Source: Mesostigma viride (taxonomy: Eukaryota > Streptophyta > Mesostigmatophyceae > Mesostigmatales > Mesostigmataceae). From it: a stretch of 64,000 bases of DNA. The stretch's first letter is position 1. Each line of letters starts with the position of its first letter. Below are positions 1 through 8,220 of this stretch, piece by piece. The position numbers were made by a program, and so were the translations under genes. Where the stretch lies: NCBI GenBank assembly GCA_009746045.1, contig RPFO01000253.1, positions 2,509,888 to 2,573,887 of the forward strand. Reading direction: 5' to 3'. The notes under the pieces were generated by a model. It saw only the letters and a program-made list of their open reading frames with translations. It was not told the origin of the DNA and did not search any database.

Positions 1-57
1 TTTTCCGCTTCGAGCAGGTCTAACGTCTAGGCAGGGCGTGTCCTGAATCAGGCAGCA

Positions 58-372
58 CTATCCTCCTAGCTTGACGGCGACCCGCCCATTACCTGTCAAG
101 TAGGTGTCGTCTTCTTTTTCCCAGCCGCGGAAGGGTTGATTCAATGACGTATGTTGCAAAGGATCGTCGTCTCGCTCTCTATCTAAACTACCTCCGAGTC
201 CATTGTTACGCCGCAAGCCTCGGCCGCCACCTCTACCTCTACCTGTCCTGATACTACCTAAACTAGTGAGGCTGCTTCTATATACACCCCTAGCGAAAGA
301 CGACCGAGACGAACCAGATCTCAATGCATTTACATATGTACTACTGTAATACGCCATAGGCCATTTAATCAA
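58..372 (-). CDS. Hypothetical Arg/Gly/Ser-rich ORF fragment
   Basis: This is a 104-codon open frame read on the minus strand. It holds a run of RG/GR dipeptides near residues 42-53 and an acidic stretch after that. RGG-like tracts occur in RNA-binding and Gag-like proteins, but no domain can be recognised. The window edge lies 57 bases downstream, so context is cut off. It may be the tail of a retroelement Gag, a host RNA-binding exon, or chance. I do not recognise the product. Confidence 0.2.
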   Translation of the reverse strand: MIKWPMAYYSSTYVNALRSGSSRSSFARGVYRSSLTSLGSIRTGRGRGGGRGLRRNNGLGGSLDRERDDDPLQHTSLNQPFRGWEKEDDTYLTGNGRVAVKLGG

Positions 373-780
373 ACCCGTTTACTCCAGGAAAAGAGGAAGG
401 AAACACAACTAAACTGCCGTGACCCAAGCTAATATGTGTTAATTCATTTAACACACGCCGGGTGACCCCACAAGGAGTGGAACGTGCATAAATGGTCACC
501 AACGGTCCAACAGGCTCGGGCCGACCTGGCCCTCGCCTGCAGAAACACAGAAACACAAGCAGGTGCACAGATGCACGCCTGTCCACTACATTCTACAAAA
601 GGATAAGGACCACTAATATAGTACGCGGCGCGGCGCCCAAAGGCACCCACTATACCACAGTACTGTTACGGGGACAATCATGTCCAAACTAGAACTGCAC
701 GTAACCTAGGAACAACCGAGGCCAAGGACCTAATTTACGTCCGTAACTACAACGAATTGTTACGCGACGTAACAGTCACT
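373..780. other. Stretch without recognisable feature
   Basis: Short overlapping open frames occur on both strands, but none shows a domain, repeat or codon bias. Nothing else is seen here. Confidence 0.4.
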
Positions 781-1075
781 ATTTATAATAACTTTCTCGT
801 GTTAGTGATTTTTCTCGTGTTGGTGAGAAACTTCTCAAATTTCTCAATTTTCTCACTTTTTCTCACTTTTTCTCACCCATTCTCACCTTTTTTCTCACTT
901 TAGGGTTTTTTCTCACCCCAATCTCACCAAAACCCCCTTTTTCTCACCAAAATCTCACCCTGGTGAGATTTTTTGCCTAGCGTTTGCGGAAAAAAATTGA
1001 GATTTTTCTCAATTTTCTCAAAACATTCTCACAAAGGGTGAGAAAATTGAGGGTTTTGAGAAAATTCTCAGAATC
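781..1075. repeat. Degenerate TTTCTCAC-type low-complexity repeat
   Basis: The plus strand is dominated by short units such as TTTTCTCAC and CTCACC. The orientation flips near 1010-1075, where GTGAGAA units appear, so the tract has weak inverted character. No coding signal is seen. Confidence 0.6.
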
Positions 1076-1087
1076 TGAGTTCCTAGT

Positions 1088-1106
1088 GCAGAGAGTAACT
1101 CTCTGC
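1088..1106. repeat. 19-bp perfect hairpin, copy 1
   Basis: GCAGAGAGT and ACTCTCTGC are perfect reverse complements around a single A. A near-identical hairpin followed by TGGG lies at 35597-35615. Confidence 0.6.
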
Positions 1107-1129
1107 ATGGGCAAATTAATTTATACTTG

Positions 1130-1157
1130 TGCTCCCGTACGTTGGAGTCACGGAGCA
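1130..1157. repeat. Dispersed TGCTCC/GGAGCA hairpin motif, copy 1
   Basis: Inverted hexamers TGCTCC and GGAGCA flank a short loop, and the sequence TTAGCCCCGAT follows. Related copies lie near 23950, 38443, 42698 and 61430. Confidence 0.55.
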
Positions 1158-1235
1158 TTATTAGCCCCGATAAATTAATTAGGAACATAACTCCGTTGGG
1201 AGTATATGTAGCACATAGCCCTGAGAAGGGGCATA

Positions 1236-1903
1236 AGTTATATACACCGATTCTTGCGGAATCGATACTAAGCGCTTAGTATCGATTCCGTAAGGAATCG
1301 TTGTTTATAACTAAAACTTTTGCTTGCGCCGGCAAGGCTAAGGCCGATACTAGTCGGGTCATCGAATTGGCTATTCGATTATCGAAGTCGCCTATTCGAC
1401 CATCGAACTTTCCTATTCGATTATCGAATTTTCCTTATTCGATTGTCGAAATTTCCTAGTCGACAGGGGGTCAGAGGCCAGCGGCCTATCATACTCGGCG
1501 CCCAGCGAGCCACCGAACTAGGCCTAGTCGATTATAGCGAGACATCGCGTGGAAATTAGCCGATTTTGGGGACTTAGCCGATTTTCGGAGCGACGTCGAA
1601 CAACACAGATGATTAGCCGGTTGAGCACATCATATCAGTCGAATAGCTAGCGCTGGTACTCCGCCTACTGGTCAGCGGAGAGCACTTGCCTTTTTCGATT
1701 ATCATAGCACATTAGGCCGAACGATTAGCGTTCGCAACGTTATTCGCATTACTAGGCGAAAAATCCACCCCCGGAACGATCCTAGCGGGATTCGAACCCG
1801 GGATGCCGGCGTGTCGCAACAGTCTTAGTTATAAACAACGATTCCTTACGGAATCGATACTAAGCGCTTAGTGTCGATTCCGCAGGAATCGATGTATATA
1901 ACT
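1236..1903. mobile_element. 668-bp foldback/MITE-like element with palindromic termini
   Basis: Both ends are 77-bp units (1236-1312 and 1827-1903) that are near-perfect reverse complements of each other. Each unit is itself a long imperfect palindrome centred on AAGCGCTT. The element begins AGTTATATACA and ends TGTATATAACT. The flanks GCATA (1231-1235) and GCATA (1904-1908) form a 5-bp target duplication. No transposase is encoded, so it is a non-autonomous DNA element; the superfamily cannot be fixed from 5-bp duplications alone. Confidence 0.8.
1355..1456. repeat. Tandem TATTCGATTATCGAA mini-palindromes
   Basis: Four copies of TATTCGA(TT/CC/TT/TG)(A/T)TCGAA are spaced about 20-23 bp apart inside the foldback element. 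Each unit is a small TTCGAT/ATCGAA inverted repeat. Confidence 0.65.
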
Positions 1904-1908
1904 GCATA

Positions 1909-2930
1909 TGGCTTTTCTTGGCACATCAATCCGACTTCGCGCCAAAGTTGTGCGCGATAATTCCGGGGAAATTTTGACGAAATTCGGTGCACGCGGGAGA
2001 TGTTGAGTGCAAATTGCAGTGCGAAGGCTATGGTAGCGTGAAAATTTATTGTGCACGGATTACGACGCCATTTCGGACCGGATTTCGCTTGTTCGATCGC
2101 AATTGACATAATGAATTTTATTCTACAAAAAAAAGTCGGCAAACAGTTGATTATTCATTGGCCACGAGGGGAAACACGCAGCTGGCGTTTCTCACGGCTC
2201 GAGCGCACTGACCCGTGCGTCTTCAAGGTAACCTCTAGAGCAGATAAAGACGCTTGCAATGTATCCCCACACTTTCTAACGATTCATAACATCATTTCGA
2301 AGAAACCCAGCACAGGAATTTCCTTATTTTTGCGTTTCCACGTTGCACACATTTTTCGCGTAAAAGTTAGATTTACAGGAGCGCTGACTGGGCCAAAAAT
2401 GCATGTCGTGGATTGCATCGCTTTTACGTCGTTTCTTACAGATATATGACTTGTCTTGGGTGGAACAACATTGTCCGGTGAATAAGATGCGGGCGGGGCT
2501 CGCTGCCAACGTCTTTGGTGTGCCAGGGGTGCGGGAAAACCAATGGCTACTGGTTTACAACGTCGTAACCCGCTATTTTTTAGTCATTAACTGTCGTATT
2601 ATAGTGCGTCCAGCGACGGGCGAAAAGAGCTCTTGCCACGACGTCATGGCCTGCGGAGGCATTCCGAGAAGGACTGGGGCGGGCGGGCAAAATAACACGC
2701 ACCAGTGCCCGCACGTCGCCGGGGCACCCCGGCGTACGAGACAAAGCGCACCGTTTCTCCCCTGGGCCCATCGCCTCCATCGCCGGGCGGCAAGTCGAGG
2801 AGGCGGCTCCTTCTCCCTATTCCGGTGCCTGTTTCATACTTGTGACCCCGTGACTTTTCCACCGGAGGCGTGTTAATGAATGAGCGGATGCATGCATGAA
2901 TGAACGGATATATGAATGATGGCGGGCGGG
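1909..2930. other. Unique sequence without recognised gene
   Basis: Several overlapping open frames of 60-157 codons are present, but none shows a domain or consistent codon bias. Near 2870-2920 the sequence becomes a degenerate ATGAATG repeat leading into the microsatellite. Confidence 0.35.
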
Positions 2931-4224
2931 CGGGAGAGAGGGAGGGAAGGAGGGAGGGAGGGAGGGAGGGAGGGAGGGAGGGAGGAGGGAGGGAGGGAGG
3001 GAGGGAGGGAGGAGGGAGGAGGGAGGGAGGAGGGAGGGAGGGAGGGAGGAGGAGGGAGGGAGGGAGGGAGGAGGGAGGGAGGGAGGAGGGGGAGGGAGGA
3101 GGGAGGGAGGGAGGGAGGGAGGGGGGAGGGAGGGAGGGAGGGAGGGAGGGAGGGAGGGAGGGGGAGGGAGGGAGGGAGGGAGGGAGGGGGAGGGAGGGAG
3201 GAGGGAGGAGGGAGGGAGGGGAGGGAGGGAGGGAGGGAGGGAGGGAGGAGGGAGGGAGGGAGGGAGGGAGGGAGGGAGGGAGGGAGGGAGGAGGAGGGAG
3301 GAGGGAGGGAGGGAGGGAGGGAGGGAGGGAGGGAGGGAGGAGGGAGGGAGGGAGGGAGGGAGGGAGGGAGGAGGGAGGGAGGGAGGGAGGGAGGGAGGGA
3401 GGGAGGGAGGGAGGGAGGGAGGCGGGAGGGGGGAGGGAGGGAGGGAGGGAGGGAGGAGGAGGGAGGGAGGGAGGAGGGAGGGAGGGGGAGGGAGGGAGGG
3501 AGGGAGGGAGGGAGGGAGGGAGGAGGGAGGGAGGGAGGGAGGAGGGAGGGAGGGAGGAGGGAGGGAGGGAGGAGGGACTCAGGGAGGGAGGGAGGGAGGG
3601 AGGGAGGGAGGGAGGGAGGGAGGGAGGGAGGGAGGGAGGGAGGGAGGGAGGGAGGGAGGGAGGAGGGAGGGAGGAGGGAGGGAGGGAGGGAGGGAGGGAG
3701 GGAGGGAGGGAGGAGAGGGAGGGAGGAGGGAGGGGGAGGAGGGAGGGAGGGAGGGAGGGAGGGAGAGGGAGGGAGGGAGGAGGGAGGGAGGGAGGGAGGG
3801 AGGGAGGGAGGGAGGAGGGCGGGAGGAGGGAGGGAGGAGGGAGAGAGGGAGGAGGGAGGGAGGGAGGGAGGGAGGGAGGGAGGGAGGGAGGGAGGGAGGG
3901 AGGGAGGGAGGAGGGAGGAGAGGAGGGAGGGAGGGAGGAGGGAGGGAGGGAGGGAGGGAGGAGGGAGGAGGGGGGGAGGGAGGAGGGAGGAGGGAGGGAG
4001 GGAGGGAGGGAGGAGGAGGGGGAGGGAGGGAGGAGGGAGGGAGGGAGGGAGGGAGGGAGGAGGGAGGGAGGGAGAGGGAGGAGGGAGGGAGGGAGGGAGG
4101 GAGGGAGGGAGGAGGGAGGGAGGGAGGGAGGGAGGGAGGGAGGAGGGAGGGAGGGAGGGAGGGAGGAGGGAGGAGGGAGGGAGGGAGGGAGGGAGGGAGG
4201 AGGGAGGAGGGAGGGAGGGAGGGC
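2931..4224. repeat. (GGGA)n microsatellite, about 1.3 kb
   Basis: Almost pure GGGA units with occasional GGA and GGGGA interruptions. Because units of 3 and 4 bases mix without T, every frame stays open and produces long Gly/Arg/Glu or Pro/Ser/Leu pseudo-proteins with no biological support. It is strongly G-quadruplex prone. Confidence 0.95.
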
Positions 4225-4260
4225 ATGACTGCGTGCGTGCAAGGGCATGACGTGCGTGCG

Positions 4261-4435
4261 TGCGTGGGTGGGTGGGTGGTGGGTGGGTGGGTGGTGGGTG
4301 GGTGGGTGGGTGGGTGGGTGGGTGGTGGGTGGGTGGGTGGGTGGGTGGGTGGTGGGGGTGGGTGGGTGGTGGGTGGGTGGTGGGTGGGTGGGTGGGTGGG
4401 TGGGTGGGTGGGTGGGTGGGTGGGTGGGTGGGTGG
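4261..4435. repeat. (GGGT)n microsatellite, left flank of the Ty3 element
   Basis: GGGT/GGT units run directly up to the left LTR. The same repeat resumes at 34016 just beyond the right LTR, so the Ty3 element sits inside what was one array. Confidence 0.95.
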
Positions 4436-5049
4436 TGTTACGCGGCCCTAACCCATGTTTGGGCGTAACAATTCCTAAAATAAATTAGTTTGGTCAGTCG
4501 AAAGTCATTTTGATATTGTTTGAGACTTTCGATAGTTATTACGTTAGATTCGGGGACTTGGCCGAGTTATTCCATCAGCCGGCCCAGGTACCCGTGGCTT
4601 TGCTTTCGGTTTGGTGTGTTACTGGTCTGTACCCGGGACTGCCAGATACCGGGTGCCAGACTGGCGGATACTATGTACATCTACGGCTGATATTCATTGC
4701 AGCGCTAGAGGTTCGGCCCCCGGCCGACCCGCTGGCATGCACGCCGTCTTGGACAAATGTCGTAGGTGACAATGGCTTCCTATCTTTGGTTTGGAATAAA
4801 ATCGACTTGAGTAAAACTCGTCTGCCGAACCAGGGGTCAAATCTGGGCTGCACTAACGCCCTTCGTGCATTCCATGTATATGCATAATTTATCTAGTTGT
4901 GCATTCAGGGCCTAGCTAGTAATTCCGCGTACTAGCTAGAATTCAGGGCTACATTCACGTAGTCCGGGCGGATAGCAGATTCCGAGTTTATTCAGGTGTA
5001 ACCCACGCTAGACTAGGGTCTTTCAGAGCCGATGGTGCGGCTCGTAACA
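4436..5049 (+). repeat. Ty3 left LTR (614 bp)
   Basis: Starts TGTTACG and ends CGTAACA; about 99% identical to 33402-34012. It carries a 125-codon open frame (4510-4887) that is also open in the other LTR. That frame has no recognisable domain and is probably incidental. Confidence 0.95.
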
Positions 5050-5050
5050 C

Positions 5051-5068
5051 TGGTAATCGGAGGATTCG
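5051..5068 (+). promoter_or_regulatory. Ty3 primer-binding site
   Basis: TGGTAATCGGAGG begins one base after the LTR. It resembles the TGGTATCGGAGG site of the nested Copia element, and both look like complements of a tRNA 3' end (CCA complement TGG). An initiator-Met-type primer is plausible, with one extra A in this copy. Confidence 0.7.
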
Positions 5069-5615
5069 TCTAGGGCCACCCTAGCTCGTACAGAGCGGGC
5101 AGGGCCTCGTGATCTGCCTGACGAGAATCGGTGATCTGCACCAAGACGGCAAGAAACGATAACATCGCATCCGCAGCAAATAGGTGGGCACGCAGCCATG
5201 GTGGTTGTAGGGCGCGCAGCAGCCATATTGCTCGCTCTGTCCCTCCTCTCTCTGCACGCGTAGAGCGGTGTTGTGTGCGCCCAGCCCTGTTTTCTTGTCG
5301 TTTTCATGTTTGTGCTGTGAGCGCTGGCTCTGGGTACACCGGCCTCGCTCGTTGGTTCACGCAGGCCATAACCGTACAGGCTGGCTTGCGAGGGACTCCG
5401 CGGGAGTGGCTTACGTGCTGGGGCCCGGTACACGGGCGGGTTGTCACGTAGGTTACTCCCTTGTGCTGACAGGTTTTCCTGTCTACGTAATGTCGTTGCG
5501 TTCTTAGATTATAGGGCCTGTTGGCAACCCTTGTGAGCAGGTGATGGTCACTCACTAGAGGTACTCAAGGTTCCTTCTTCTCTGCCTATCCCTGCCTGCA
5601 TGCAATAGACGTGGC
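5069..5615 (+). other. Ty3 untranslated leader
   Basis: About 550 bp lie between the primer-binding site and the first ORF. No domain is seen in the short frames here. It would hold packaging and translation signals. Confidence 0.5.
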
Positions 5616-6041
5616 ATGTCTAATAATAATAATATTAGGCATACTGGGGCACTTAGGGGATGGGACAGTGATGGGTCTAGGCAATTATATTACGCATTGG
5701 CACATGATGGGGGCACAGGCAAGGTAGGGATTTTTTATAGCTGGGTAGACTGCAGGAACAACATAGTAGATAGACATAGGGCTATTTTTAAGGGGTTCGG
5801 GACAGCATGGGAAGCAGATCTGTTTATCCAGGCACACATGACACGTCCCGTAGGATTACATGTAGAAGCCCCACCGCTAGAGATTAGGCCCAGGGCACGT
5901 CCTGCATCTAGGGGGCGTAGGTACGCACATACCAGTGCACTGGCTAGGGTAGAGGACACTACAGCTACGCAGCAGGTTACCGTCACCTTTAACCAGCTGT
6001 CGATTAGCACGCACGCTAGCCAGCCACCCAGCACCCAGTGA
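5616..6041 (+). CDS. ORF0: viroplasmin / RNase H1-type hybrid-binding domain protein (141 aa)
   Basis: Residues about 24-75 fit the caulimovirus-VI/RNase H1 N-terminal hybrid-binding fold: a YYAL strand, then GIFYSWVDC, then AIFKGFGTAWEADLFI. This mirrors the family pattern of Y-A-V, G-[IVF]-Y-x-[ST]-W-x-x-C and a FKxFxTxxEA helix. In RNase H1 this fold binds RNA/DNA hybrids or dsRNA. Here it stands alone as a small ORF upstream of Gag, followed by a basic, Thr-rich tail. The start follows an AT-rich leader and the stop lies 127 bp before the Gag ATG. A role in protecting or processing the reverse-transcription hybrid is inference. Such a separate ORF is not part of the usual Ty3 plan. Confidence 0.75.
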   Translation: MSNNNNIRHTGALRGWDSDGSRQLYYALAHDGGTGKVGIFYSWVDCRNNIVDRHRAIFKGFGTAWEADLFIQAHMTRPVGLHVEAPPLEIRPRARPASRGRRYAHTSALARVEDTTATQQVTVTFNQLSISTHASQPPSTQ

Positions 6042-6168
6042 CGGGGCCATAGTGATTAGAGGGGCTCATCTATAATATTATAGTATTATATATAATAATA
6101 GACAGTAGATGTTGTCTTGACCTTTGTTTTTTGCTTCCTTCTCTTCTTGTGGTTGTGGTACGGTAACC

Positions 6169-8220
6169 ATGGCGCCTAAAACAAGGGGTAAAGGTAAACC
6201 TAAAGGGTCAGAGGTTAGGGAGACGGGTATAGATAGTCCGGCCGTACAGGCACATGAGGAGATATCACAGCGGAGCCCAGCCTCCCAGCAGGGCAGCTCT
6301 GCAGGTCACCCAGGTGTGCTGGCTAGTCCCGCCCGTGAGTCGTACAGACCACAGGCCGGAATGTTCATAGATAGCGAGCAGCAGCAGCATATGCAGGGAG
6401 AATTTTTCAGTAGGTCGGAACGGGTGGAGACCGGCCCGAGGCGGGAGTCTCCCAGGTCAGATCCAATGAGTGCATCCATCCCACCGGCACAGCCCCCGCA
6501 GCAATTGCAGCCGCAGCATGAGCAACCGCCACAGTTGCAACCGCCGCCGCGGCCACAGTGGCAACCGCAGCCGAATGGTCAGCTTAGCCAGAACGCGGCC
6601 TTTTACCATGCGCAACGGGCCCAACGATTAGAGCACCCATGGTCAGTAAACGGACGCGGACGCGGTCGCGGTAGCCCATCCCGGCCGGAACCCGCGCGTC
6701 GTGTATCGTTCAGCAGCGAGCCACAATCCATGGGCACCTCACCGTGGTCGACGGAAGAGGGGGAGGTCGAACTTCCCCCCCGCTACGATGAGGATGCCGA
6801 GGAGCGCCCTGAGACGCGCCTGGGTCAGTCCTTCCCAGCGACGGGCCCCGCGCGTCCTAGCATGGCGCATGGCCCCAACCTGAATCTGAGCCGGTTAGAC
6901 CTCAACGATCCCGGTTACGAACACCCGACATCCGTTTGGTTGCGGCGAGGCGCTGAGACCTCGCGCAGCCAGCCGCGGGCTGCTGGGCCCCCATCGCTGC
7001 CGGCGTCCTTTAACCGTCCGCCCTTTTGCGCTAAAGGAGGCCCGCGGGCGGCCACGGTCAAGGCTCCGCCCATGCCCGATTTCAAAACCGTGCCCAAGTT
7101 GCGCGCGGACATGACCCCGCGCGAGATCGATGAGTGGGAACGCATGGTGTTGGCGGTCTATTGGGCATGGTGCGAGCATCACGATTGGGAGTTGGCCACT
7201 GATGTGCTAATTCCCTATCTAGTAGCGATGTGCATGGATCCGTCCGTTGTCGGCATCCTCCACTGTGAGAGCGTCGCGTCACGCACCTACCCGCGCACGG
7301 TCGAGGAGCTGATGGCCCGCATCCGGCGCAAGTTGGTGCCACCGGACTACAAGCTCCATGAGCGCCTGGCCTTTGGCAAGTTCCGTCAGGGCAGCACGCC
7401 TTTTCGCGAATTCCTCACCGAGTTTGAGGCGTACACTGCCCGGCTTGACGACATGACCTGGACCGAGTACAAGGCACGGTTCATCGAGGCGCTGCACCCG
7501 GACCTCTTGGATGAGGTGCTCAAGCACTATGCCGAGGTCCCATGGGAGGAGTGGGATGTGATAAAAATTCAGCAGTACCTGCTACAAGTCTCGGATGTGA
7601 TCGCCCGCCGCCGTGCAGCAACTACACGGCGCTTCCCGCTCGCGGCACCCAGGCGCGTCCACTTCACCACCGCGGACCATGAGGTCGCACAGGAGGACGC
7701 GTATGACTACGAGCTGCCAGCGGAGAGCGATTATGACCCTGATTTCCAGGTCAATGCGATCGATCCGGCCACTTCCCGCTGCTTTGCGTGCGGCGAGGTT
7801 GGCCACCTCAAGCGCGAGTGCCCTCGCCTGCGCGCCCGCAAGGATGAGGAGACGCATGTACCCCAGTTCTCTGGCCCCGCCTTCGGCAAACGTCCGGACC
7901 CTGCGCAGCGAGGCGATCGGCCCCGTAATGCGGGAGCACGTGCAGCCAAGCTGCAGGATGCCCGCCGCCAGCCCGCGCAGTATCAAACGCCTCGGGCCTC
8001 AGGTCCATCCTTCCAACGGGTGACCCGCGAGGTGAACAAGGTGCTAGCGCAGCAACGAGGCGCGGCCGATCACGACTCGGACAGTGGGCGGCTGGATGCC
8101 CAGGCCATCGCAGGCTATGCGTATGGCGACGACGATGAGGAGGAACCGGTGGAGGAGGGGGAAGAGCGGACCGGGCGGTCGAACGAGGCGGCCTCCCGGC
8201 CATCCGTTCCTCGCGCGTAG
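6169..8220 (+). CDS. gag: Ty3 Gag polyprotein (683 aa)
   Basis: The chosen ATG at 6169 sits in a strong context (ACCATGGC); an upstream frame opens at 6124. Residues about 1-230 are a Gln/Pro- and Arg-rich disordered region. Residues about 300-465 match the Retrotrans_gag capsid helix bundle, for example the segment around RLAFGKFRQGSTPFREFL. A CCHC zinc knuckle, CFACGEVGHLKREC, is at residues 538-551, followed by a basic linker and an acidic C terminus. The protein forms the particle and binds genomic RNA. The stop TAG at 8218-8220 overlaps the Pol frame, which is -1 relative to Gag. Confidence 0.92.
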   Translation: MAPKTRGKGKPKGSEVRETGIDSPAVQAHEEISQRSPASQQGSSAGHPGVLASPARESYRPQAGMFIDSEQQQHMQGEFFSRSERVETGPRRESPRSDPMSASIPPAQPPQQLQPQHEQPPQLQPPPRPQWQPQPNGQLSQNAAFYHAQRAQRLEHPWSVNGRGRGRGSPSRPEPARRVSFSSEPQSMGTSPWSTEEGEVELPPRYDEDAEERPETRLGQSFPATGPARPSMAHGPNLNLSRLDLNDPGYEHPTSVWLRRGAETSRSQPRAAGPPSLPASFNRPPFCAKGGPRAATVKAPPMPDFKTVPKLRADMTPREIDEWERMVLAVYWAWCEHHDWELATDVLIPYLVAMCMDPSVVGILHCESVASRTYPRTVEELMARIRRKLVPPDYKLHERLAFGKFRQGSTPFREFLTEFEAYTARLDDMTWTEYKARFIEALHPDLLDEVLKHYAEVPWEEWDVIKIQQYLLQVSDVIARRRAATTRRFPLAAPRRVHFTTADHEVAQEDAYDYELPAESDYDPDFQVNAIDPATSRCFACGEVGHLKRECPRLRARKDEETHVPQFSGPAFGKRPDPAQRGDRPRNAGARAAKLQDARRQPAQYQTPRASGPSFQRVTREVNKVLAQQRGAADHDSDSGRLDAQAIAGYAYGDDDEEEPVEEGEERTGRSNEAASRPSVPRA

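Noticed and set aside
1740-1835. tRNA gene on the minus strand (GGGTTCGAATCCCG T-arm-like)
   Set aside because: Only a T-arm-like segment is visible; no matching acceptor, D-arm or anticodon stem could be folded.
2644-4250. Very long open frames (over 440 codons) in the (GGGA)n tract on both strands
   Set aside because: Pure microsatellite with no stop-generating bases; composition is only Gly/Arg/Glu or Pro/Ser/Leu.
4510-4887. 125-codon ORF in the Ty3 LTR, also open at 33474-33851
   Set aside because: Both LTRs are recent copies of one template, so an open frame in both is not independent evidence; no domain recognised.
5616-6041. Integrated caulimovirus gene VI
   Set aside because: The domain is shared with RNase H1, and the ORF lies within a clear Ty3 LTR retrotransposon.
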